This document shows, piece after piece, positions 58,153 through 64,000 of a stretch of DNA of 64,000 bases. The translations under genes were made by a program, and so were the position numbers. Position 1 is the first letter of the stretch; every line of letters begins with the position of its first letter. This DNA is from Acidovorax sp. sif1233. Its GTDB lineage: Bacteria; Pseudomonadota; Gammaproteobacteria; Burkholderiales; Burkholderiaceae_C. The notes beneath the pieces were generated by a model. It was not told where the DNA came from, did not search any database, and was given only the letters and a program-made list of their open reading frames with translations. The stretch covers positions 62,001 through 126,000 of the forward strand of contig NZ_JAHUWZ010000005.1 of the NCBI RefSeq assembly GCF_019218755.1. The letters are read 5' to 3'.

Positions 58153-58174
58153 AGGGCGGCGATACAGCCGCCCT
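58153..58174 (+). terminator. hairpin after parB
   Basis: AGGGCGGC-GATACA-GCCGCCCT, a perfect 8-bp stem. No T-run follows. It may end the par transcript or fold in the leader of the next gene. Confidence 0.4.
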
Positions 58175-58227
58175 GCGGCCCACGATGGTTTGCCGGGTGA
58201 TCCATGCATCTCCTGGAGCAGACCCCC

Positions 58228-59550
58228 ATGACCCCTTTGCGCTTCGTCCTGACCCCCGCCTGCCTGGCCGTTGGCCTGTGCATCGCCAGCCTGGGCGCCC
58301 AGGCCCAAAACACCAAAGCCCCCAAGGTCCAGCTGTGGATGGACGTGTCCACCGGCACCATGGCGGGCATGCCCGAGATGGACAGCCTGCCCGGCGGCCT
58401 CATGGGCGGCGGCGCGCAGGGCAGGGCGGGCGGTGGCAACACGGCCTACGGCAACGCCCGCGCCATGTCCATCATGCCGCCGCGTGTCATCGACATCGCC
58501 TTGCACAACACCCTGCGCCCCGGCGTCGAGGCCAGCCAGACCATTCCGGCGGGCATGCGCATGGGCGAATCCCTGCAGCTGGTCCCCCCGCGCGCACAGC
58601 CCACCCAGACCGAGCCGGGCGAGGTGCCCCAGGAATACCAGCAGCACCAGCCCAAGGGCCGCATCCTGCTGTACTGGGGCTGCGGGAGCGCGGTGCGCGC
58701 GGGCCAGCCGCGCGTGATCGACCTGGCGCGTGCCAAGCCGTCCGACTATGCCCAGGCCTTCGCCGGCCGCGCCGTGCCCGACCGGGGGCCGCGCGTGGGC
58801 CCCTCCTATGCGCTGTACCCCAACGAACGCAACCAGGTGAGCCTGTCGGCGGGCAGCTCCCTGGTGGGCGAACACCAGGTGCGCGGCGATGGCGTGCCTG
58901 CATCCATGAAGTTCACGCTCGGTGCCGCGCAGGACCTGATGCCCGCCATCGACCTGCGCACCACCGGCAAGCCGCAGGACAGCATGGGCACCAGCTGGCA
59001 GCCCGTGCGCAATGCGCGCGCCTACTACCTGCACGCCATGTCGCAGAACGGGGACGACCTCGTGATGTGGTCCAGCGCCGAAACGCCCGACACGGGCATG
59101 GGCCTGTTCGACTACCTGTCGCCCGCCACCATCGACCGCTGGCTCAAGGAGCGTGTGCTGCTCTCGCCCGAAACCACGCAGTGCGCCATCCCGCAGGGCA
59201 TCTTCGCGGGCGGCGGGCGCGATGCCACGCCCATGCTGCGCATGATGGCCTACGGCGGCGAAAGCCACATCGTGCACCCCCCGCGCCCGGCCGACCCCAA
59301 GGCAGCCTGGGAGCCCGAGTGGGCCGTGCGCGTGCGCGTCAAGTCGCACACCATGGCCATGCTGGGCGAAGAGATGCAGGGGCGGCGCGGCGGCAGCATG
59401 GGCGCGGCACCCGGCGCACCCTCGGGCGGCGCCTATTCCAGCGGCATGGGCGGCGCGCCGGCAGGCCAGCAGCCAGCGGGCGAGGGTGGCACGGATGCGG
59501 GCAACGTGGTCAACCCCGTCAACCTGCTGCGCGGCATTTTTGGCCGCTGA
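58228..59550 (+). CDS. exported protein of unknown function, Met/Gly-rich
   Basis: A 440-residue protein with a signal peptide (LTPACLAVGLCIASLGAQAQ). The mature part has a Met/Gly-rich segment (DSLPGGLMGGGAQGRAGG), a repeat-free middle with ILLYWGCGSAVRAGQPRVID and VRNARAYYLHAMSQNGDDLV, and a Gly-rich end. ATG 58228 follows GGAG; an ATG eight codons earlier is less likely. I do not recognise the family. It is followed ten bases later by a methyltransferase gene. Confidence 0.7.
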   Translation: MTPLRFVLTPACLAVGLCIASLGAQAQNTKAPKVQLWMDVSTGTMAGMPEMDSLPGGLMGGGAQGRAGGGNTAYGNARAMSIMPPRVIDIALHNTLRPGVEASQTIPAGMRMGESLQLVPPRAQPTQTEPGEVPQEYQQHQPKGRILLYWGCGSAVRAGQPRVIDLARAKPSDYAQAFAGRAVPDRGPRVGPSYALYPNERNQVSLSAGSSLVGEHQVRGDGVPASMKFTLGAAQDLMPAIDLRTTGKPQDSMGTSWQPVRNARAYYLHAMSQNGDDLVMWSSAETPDTGMGLFDYLSPATIDRWLKERVLLSPETTQCAIPQGIFAGGGRDATPMLRMMAYGGESHIVHPPRPADPKAAWEPEWAVRVRVKSHTMAMLGEEMQGRRGGSMGAAPGAPSGGAYSSGMGGAPAGQQPAGEGGTDAGNVVNPVNLLRGIFGR

Positions 59551-59560
59551 GCACGAACCC

Positions 59561-60304
59561 ATGCTGGCCCTGCGCATGCCCTGGCCCCTGCCCGCGTTGC
59601 TGGCGTGGGCGTGCGCGTGGCTCATTTTTGTGGCCCTGCAGCGCGCGGTCCCACCGGTGGCGGCCTTGCTGGCCGCCTGCCTGATCGGGACGGCGGCCAG
59701 CGTGCTGGGCGGCAGCTGGTGGCGGCGCGGGCTGATCGCGGCGGGCTTTCCGCTGTCGCTGGCGCTGCTGGGCGCGGCCAGCCTGCCCACCTGGGCGTGG
59801 CTGGTGCCGCTGGCGTTGCTGCTGCTGGTCTACCCGCTCAACGCCTGGCGCGATGCGCCGCTGTTTCCCACGCCCCACCATGCGCTGCAGTCCCTGGCCT
59901 CGCAGGCCCCGCTGCCGCTGGGGGCGCGGGTGCTGGACGCGGGCAGCGGCGTGGGCGATGGCCTGAAGGCACTGCGCCACGCCTACCCGGCCGCGCAACT
60001 GGAGGGCATCGAATGGAGCTGGCCCCTGCGCCTGCTGTGCGCCCTGCGGTGCCCCTGGGCCCGCGTGCGGCGCGCCGACATGTGGGCCGAGGACTGGAGC
60101 CCCTACCGCATGGTGTACCTGTTCCAGCGGCCCGAGAGCATGGCCCGCGCCGCCGCCAAGGCCCAGGCCGAGCTGGCGCCCGGCGCGTGGCTGGTGAGCC
60201 TGGAATTCGCAATCCCCGGCGTGCTGCCCAGCGTGCAGCTGCGCGCGCCGGGGGGCCGCGTGGTGTGGCTCTACCGCATGCCGCTCAACCGCGTGGAGGC
60301 ATGA
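59561..60304 (+). CDS. membrane-anchored class I SAM methyltransferase
   Basis: A 247-residue protein. The first ~95 residues form three or four hydrophobic helices (LLAWACAWLIFVALQRAVPP; WLVPLALLLLVYPLNAW). A methyltransferase core follows with motif I VLDAGSGVGDGLKALR and MVYLFQRPESM. A membrane-associated substrate is inferred from the helices. It follows the unknown exported protein and may be co-transcribed. Confidence 0.78.
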   Translation: MLALRMPWPLPALLAWACAWLIFVALQRAVPPVAALLAACLIGTAASVLGGSWWRRGLIAAGFPLSLALLGAASLPTWAWLVPLALLLLVYPLNAWRDAPLFPTPHHALQSLASQAPLPLGARVLDAGSGVGDGLKALRHAYPAAQLEGIEWSWPLRLLCALRCPWARVRRADMWAEDWSPYRMVYLFQRPESMARAAAKAQAELAPGAWLVSLEFAIPGVLPSVQLRAPGGRVVWLYRMPLNRVEA

Positions 60305-60631
60305 CATGCCACTGTTCCATGGCGATTTGAGCCGTTCGGCGCGGTTACAGAAAAGATACAAGCTTTTGCTACATTGCGTCCCTGGCTACAACCCCATACA
60401 AAACTACCAAGAAACTCACAGCCAGAGGGGGCTGCCAGCAGCACGTGAAAGCGCCGGGAGGGGGCGCACGCGCAGCCAGCACCTTCCTTGTCCGGATCTC
60501 CCATCCTGCAGGCGCTTTCCGCCGTCGCGGCGCACCTCCCTGACCGGTGCGCGCCTGGCGTGGCGCGGCCTTGCGCGTGGGCAGTGCCGGGGTTTTCTGG
60601 TGCGCAACCGACCGACCTGCAAGGAGCATCC
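60305..60631 (+). promoter_or_regulatory. intergenic region with tandem TACA half-sites
   Basis: 327 bases without a gene. Five TACA words occur at 60346, 60357, 60370, 60387 and 60397 in an AT-richer stretch; 10-11-base spacing between some resembles tandem half-sites of OmpR-family regulators. AAGGAG before 60632 is the ribosome site. Confidence 0.4.
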
Positions 60632-62167
60632 ATGACCGCCCACCCATCCCGTTTCCGCCCGCGCCTTCTGTGGGTGCTGGCCCTGAGCGCCGCCCTCACG
60701 GGCTGCGCCACCATGCAGAGCCATGACAAGCTGGCGACCGACATGCAGAACGCCGGGCGCAGCGGCGGCATTCCCGCGGCCATCGCCCAGCTCGAGAGCA
60801 CCGCCAAGACCGAGGAAGAAAAGACCGCGCTCCTGTTCAACATGGAACGCGGCGAGCTGCTGCGCATGGACCGCCGCTACCCCGACAGCACCAACGCCTT
60901 CCTGCTGGCCGACATCAAGGTCAAGGAATGGGAAGAAACCGCCAAGACCAACCCCAGCAAGCTCATGGGCACCGTGGGCGCCGCGCTGATCAGCGAACGC
61001 CTGAAGGTCTATGAAGGCCAGGACTATGAAAAGGTGTGGGTGACCACGCGCCTGGCGCTCAACCGCATGGCCGTGGGCGACTTCGAGAACGCCCGCGTGG
61101 ACATCAAGCGCACCCACGAGCGCGAGGCCATCATTGCCGAGTTCCGTGCCAAGGAAACCCTGGCGGCGGAAGAAGAAGCCAAGTCCAAGGGCGCCACCTC
61201 GGGGGGCAAGGAACTCAACGGCTACCCCGTCGAGACGCTCAACGACCCCGAGGTGCTGGCCCTCAAGAACGGCTACCAGAACGCCCTTTCGCACTACCTC
61301 GCCGGCTTCCTGTACGAAATGCTCAACGAGCCCGGCCTGGCCGCGCCCGGCTACCGCAAGGCCATCGAGCTCAAGCCCGAAACCGGCGTGCTCGAAGAAG
61401 GCCTGCGCGGCCTGGACACCCGCACCGGCTTCACCTGGAAGCGCCGCCAGCGCATGACCGACGTGCTCTTCATCGTGGAAGCCGGTGACGCCCCCGCGCG
61501 CAAGCCCAAGGCCTTCACGCTTCCGGTGCCCACGGGCCGGGGCATGGTCACGGCCAGTATTTCCTACCCCGTGATCGAGCCGTCCAAGGACGCGCTGCTG
61601 ACCACCATCTCCGCCGCGGGCACCGACCTCAAGCTCGAAAAGGTGGTGGACGTGAACGTGATGGCGCGCCGCGCGCTCAAGGACGAAATGCCCGGCATGG
61701 TGCTGCGCGGCTTCACCCGCGCCGTGGCCAAGGGCGTGCTGCAGAACGAGCTGCAAAAGCGCGGCGGCCTGATCGGCGGCATCATCGGCGCGGCGGCCTC
61801 GGTGGCCACCGAGCAGGCCGACGACCGCATGTGGCGCATGCTGCCCGGCCGCGTGTACGTGGCCCGTGGCTACCTGCCACCGGGCGAGCACGTGGTGAGC
61901 GTGAACGGCCGCCAGCTGCCCCAGCCCATCAAGATCGACGGCCAGTACGCCCTGGTGCCCCTGCGCATGTACGACAACAGCGTGCTGACCGGCGATGTGG
62001 CCATGCTGGGCCAGCTGCCCACCGTGGCCGCCGCGCCGCAGCCCGCCGCCGCAGAGCCTGCCACCACCGTGCGCACGACGACCACCACCACCAGCCGGAC
62101 GCGCTCGGTGCCCAAGTCGGTGGTCAAGTCCACCTCGGCCACGCCCGCGCCCGCCGCCAAGAACTGA
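60632..62167 (+). CDS. COG3014-like lipoprotein upstream of ycfL/lpoB
   Basis: A 511-residue lipoprotein (lipobox LTGC). The N-terminal half is helical and TPR-like (EEEKTALLFNMERGELLRMD; GYQNALSHYLAGFLYEMLNE). The middle has GLIGGIIGAAASVATEQAD. The C-terminus is Thr/Ala/Pro-rich. In Vibrio and Shewanella a similar lipoprotein precedes ycfL and lpoB, and that order is kept here, which supports a role in peptidoglycan synthesis at the outer membrane. Confidence 0.8.
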   Translation: MTAHPSRFRPRLLWVLALSAALTGCATMQSHDKLATDMQNAGRSGGIPAAIAQLESTAKTEEEKTALLFNMERGELLRMDRRYPDSTNAFLLADIKVKEWEETAKTNPSKLMGTVGAALISERLKVYEGQDYEKVWVTTRLALNRMAVGDFENARVDIKRTHEREAIIAEFRAKETLAAEEEAKSKGATSGGKELNGYPVETLNDPEVLALKNGYQNALSHYLAGFLYEMLNEPGLAAPGYRKAIELKPETGVLEEGLRGLDTRTGFTWKRRQRMTDVLFIVEAGDAPARKPKAFTLPVPTGRGMVTASISYPVIEPSKDALLTTISAAGTDLKLEKVVDVNVMARRALKDEMPGMVLRGFTRAVAKGVLQNELQKRGGLIGGIIGAAASVATEQADDRMWRMLPGRVYVARGYLPPGEHVVSVNGRQLPQPIKIDGQYALVPLRMYDNSVLTGDVAMLGQLPTVAAAPQPAAAEPATTVRTTTTTTSRTRSVPKSVVKSTSATPAPAAKN

Positions 62168-62202
62168 AACCGCACATGTCCCATTTCCAAGGAGCCTCTG
62201 GC

Positions 62203-62616
62203 ATGAGAACCCGTTTTGCCCTTGCCGCCGCCGCACCCGCCATCGCGTGCGCGGCCCTCACCCTGACCCTGGCCACCGCGGCCCGCGCCCAGCTGCACGA
62301 CCCGGCCACGCCGCTGGCCGTGGCCTCCAAGGTGGCGCTGCGCGGCGAGGCCAACAGCATCGCCGTGCGCGAGATGCGCATCGTGCGCAAGAACGACATC
62401 CTCGTCGTGCAGGCCGACATGGCCAACATGGGCCGCACCGACCGCACCGTGTTCTATCGCTTCAAGTGGCTGGACAACGTGGGCAACCAGGTGGGCGACG
62501 GCGAATCGTGGAAGCAGATGAGCGTGCTCGGCCTGGGCCAGCAAACCGTCAAGAGCGTGGCGCCGACCAGCGCCGCCGTCGACCTGCGCCTGGAAATGAA
62601 CGTAGAACCGCGCTGA
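62203..62616 (+). CDS. YcfL family (DUF1425) protein
   Basis: A 137-residue exported protein. FYRFKWLDNVGNQVGDGESW followed by KQMSVLGLGQQTVKSVAPT is the DUF1425 pattern. The signal sequence lacks a lipobox Cys, unlike E. coli YcfL. AAGGAG precedes the ATG at 62203; an ATG at 62176 is less likely. It lies between the COG3014-like gene and lpoB. Confidence 0.85.
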   Translation: MRTRFALAAAAPAIACAALTLTLATAARAQLHDPATPLAVASKVALRGEANSIAVREMRIVRKNDILVVQADMANMGRTDRTVFYRFKWLDNVGNQVGDGESWKQMSVLGLGQQTVKSVAPTSAAVDLRLEMNVEPR

Positions 62617-62645
62617 ACACCACAGTGCCGACCGGAGAAAACAAC

Positions 62646-63260
62646 ATGCAACGCAACACCATTCAGCGCACCACGCTCATCCTGGCCTTCGCGGCCAGCA
62701 CCCTGGCCCTCTCGGCCTGCCAGAACCTGTCCTCGCCCACCGTGCGTTTTGACCGCCAGGTCAACTACGGCGACGCCAAGGCCGTCGAGCTGGTGACCAA
62801 CGAGTTCGGCTCCACCGACCTGCAGATGATCGCCGAGAAGATGACCGGCGGCCTGCTGGAAACCGGCATCTTCCAGGGCCGCCCCACGGTGACGATCTCC
62901 ACCGTGAAGAACAAGACCAGCGAGTACATCGACACCACCAACGTGATGAACTCGATCCAGACGGCGCTGGTCAAGTCGGGCAAGGTGCGCTTCGTGCGCT
63001 CCATCAACGAGATGCAGGCCGGTGTGGACGAGCTGCAGCGCCAGAACCAGAGCGGCCTGTACAAGCAGGGCACCACCGCCAAGGTCGGCCAGATGACGGC
63101 CGCCAAGTACAGCATGGAAGGCGAGCTCACCAGCATCGTCAAGCAGAACAACGCGACCAAGGACGTTTACTACAAGTTCACGCTCAAGCTGTTCGATGTG
63201 CAGGAAGGCACGATCGAGTGGCAGGATGAAAAAGAGATCCGCAAGACAAGCAAGCGATAA
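62646..63260 (+). CDS. lpoB: penicillin-binding protein activator LpoB
   Basis: A 204-residue outer membrane lipoprotein (lipobox LSAC). The globular domain reads KMTGGLLETGIFQGRPTVTI, AKYSMEGELTSIVKQNNATK, YKFTLKLFDVQEGTIEWQDE and KEIRKTSKR, as in LpoB, which activates PBP1b from the outer membrane. GGAG precedes the ATG. Confidence 0.92.
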   Translation: MQRNTIQRTTLILAFAASTLALSACQNLSSPTVRFDRQVNYGDAKAVELVTNEFGSTDLQMIAEKMTGGLLETGIFQGRPTVTISTVKNKTSEYIDTTNVMNSIQTALVKSGKVRFVRSINEMQAGVDELQRQNQSGLYKQGTTAKVGQMTAAKYSMEGELTSIVKQNNATKDVYYKFTLKLFDVQEGTIEWQDEKEIRKTSKR

Positions 63261-63270
63261 GAAGTAGGCA

Positions 63271-63387
63271 ACCCCCTGAGCGGCTGCGCCGCTTCCCCCT
63301 TTCTCTCGCGCTGCGCGCGGGAAGGGGGACGCCGCCAGTGCGGCGGGGCGGCCCTTGCACGGCGGCGGCTGGCCTGGGCCGCGCCAG
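63271..63387. repeat. GC-rich dispersed repeat (family B), copy 3
   Basis: CCCCCTGAGCGGCTGCGCCG, TTCCCCCTTTCTCTCGCGCT, GGGAAGGGGGACGCCGCC and GGGCGGCCCTTGC. It is the fullest copy in the window. It separates lpoB from the last gene. Confidence 0.7.
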
Positions 63388-63464
63388 TTTCGAAGGATGA
63401 AGGTGCTCCGGCCCGCATCGCTCGACCCATTCATGAATTTCCGTCAGCTCACAAGGAGCACACC

Positions 63465-64000
63465 ATGCAACGCAGAATCACCCTCCACACGGCCCTGGCC
63501 GTGATCGCCGCCACCACCATGGCGTGGGGCACCGCCGCCCAGGCGCAGCAGCCGGGCGCCGCGCCCAAGATCGCCGTGACGGACCTGGCCTACGCCCAGC
63601 GCGTGTCCGAATATTTCCTGGCCGGCACCTACCAGCGCAGCAGCCAGATGAGCGCGGGCGGCAGCCACAGCGGCGGCTACAGCGCCGGGCCCTACGGCGG
63701 GGGCGGCTCGCACTCGGGCAGCCACCACATGCAGGCGTCCGAGCAGGCCAGCGGCACCTACGTGGCTGGCCGCTACAGCTACATCGAGCAGCGCGAGCTC
63801 GGCGGCTACACCAACGACATCAAGGGTGCCATCCTGCAGGGCACCTACTTCCGTCTGATCCAGGGCAAGGGCTTCGACGCGGGCAAGCCCCAGCCCTCCA
63901 AGGCAGAGCAGGTGCTCAACCAGGTGCAGGGTGGCAAGATGGCCACGCCCCAGGTGCAGCCCCAGGTCAACGACGTGATCAGCCGGATCAAGAAGGGCGA
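63465..64000 (+). CDS. exported CsgG-like protein, 5' part
   Basis: An open frame of 178 codons that runs off the window. It has a signal peptide (LAVIAATTMAWGTAAQAQQ) and then PKIAVTDLAYAQRVSEYFLA, which resembles the start of CsgG/LpoB-like domains. A Gly/Ser/His-rich loop (SAGGSHSGGYSAGPYGGGG) interrupts it. AAGGAG precedes the ATG at 63465. It follows lpoB in the same direction and may be a fourth member of that group. Confidence 0.7.
   Translation, partial: MQRRITLHTALAVIAATTMAWGTAAQAQQPGAAPKIAVTDLAYAQRVSEYFLAGTYQRSSQMSAGGSHSGGYSAGPYGGGGSHSGSHHMQASEQASGTYVAGRYSYIEQRELGGYTNDIKGAILQGTYFRLIQGKGFDAGKPQPSKAEQVLNQVQGGKMATPQVQPQVNDVISRIKKG

Overview
The window is high-GC chromosomal DNA with the gene repertoire of a betaproteobacterium of the family Comamonadaceae, most likely Acidovorax or a close relative. 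This is inferred from protein style, the dispersed AGCGCT-type intergenic palindromes and the mnmG-rsmG-parA-parB block. I see no IS element, prophage, CRISPR array, rRNA or tRNA. About 54 protein genes are supported, two of them cut by the window edges.

Left part (1-16.1 kb): the 3' end of a DUF4116-like membrane protein; a TonB-dependent receptor, YfiR and GGDEF-EAL cassette; a YCII-family protein; leuA behind a leader peptide rich in rare CTA leucine codons and a terminator-like hairpin; an NlpC/P60 lipoprotein; DAHP synthase; a MerR-thioesterase pair; and a 1624-residue GAF/PAS/GGDEF/EAL protein. A gene-free kilobase follows (16.1-17.16 kb). It carries two ~485-bp-spaced copies of an origin-like module: AT-rich tract, TAG triplets, and DnaA boxes.

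Middle (17-33 kb): an LTxxQ-type periplasmic protein, rdgC, and an exported glycosidase-like protein in an AT-richer stretch. Then comes a long leftward fatty-acid-type cluster: branched-chain-type ABC transporter, acyl-CoA synthetase, enoyl-CoA hydratase and thiolase. A TetR regulator is divergent from it across palindromic sites. A copper region (31.4-35.9 kb) holds cueR, copZ, a flavodoxin-fold oxidoreductase and copA, with two CueR promoters that both have 19-bp spacers.

35-51 kb is a mixed region: chemoreceptor, hemerythrin, Old Yellow Enzyme, MFS transporter, GST and class II aldolase. It also has a three-gene operon of exported S74-type self-chaperoning proteins with an Ig-like protein, an ECF41 sigma factor with its carboxymuconolactone-decarboxylase-family target, and several small redox or unknown genes.

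51-58 kb is the chromosome segregation neighbourhood: a Crp-like regulator, mnmG, rsmG, a LysE-type exporter, parA, two small genes and parB, with four parS-like sites inside crp, mnmG and rsmG. The right end (58-64 kb) carries envelope genes: an unknown exported protein, a membrane methyltransferase, and a COG3014-like lipoprotein/YcfL/LpoB operon with a fourth exported protein cut by the window edge.

Several regulatory circuits can be read directly from DNA: leucine attenuation, CueR copper control, ECF41 autoregulation, an Anr/Fnr-like site before the hemerythrin gene, and ParB loading sites.
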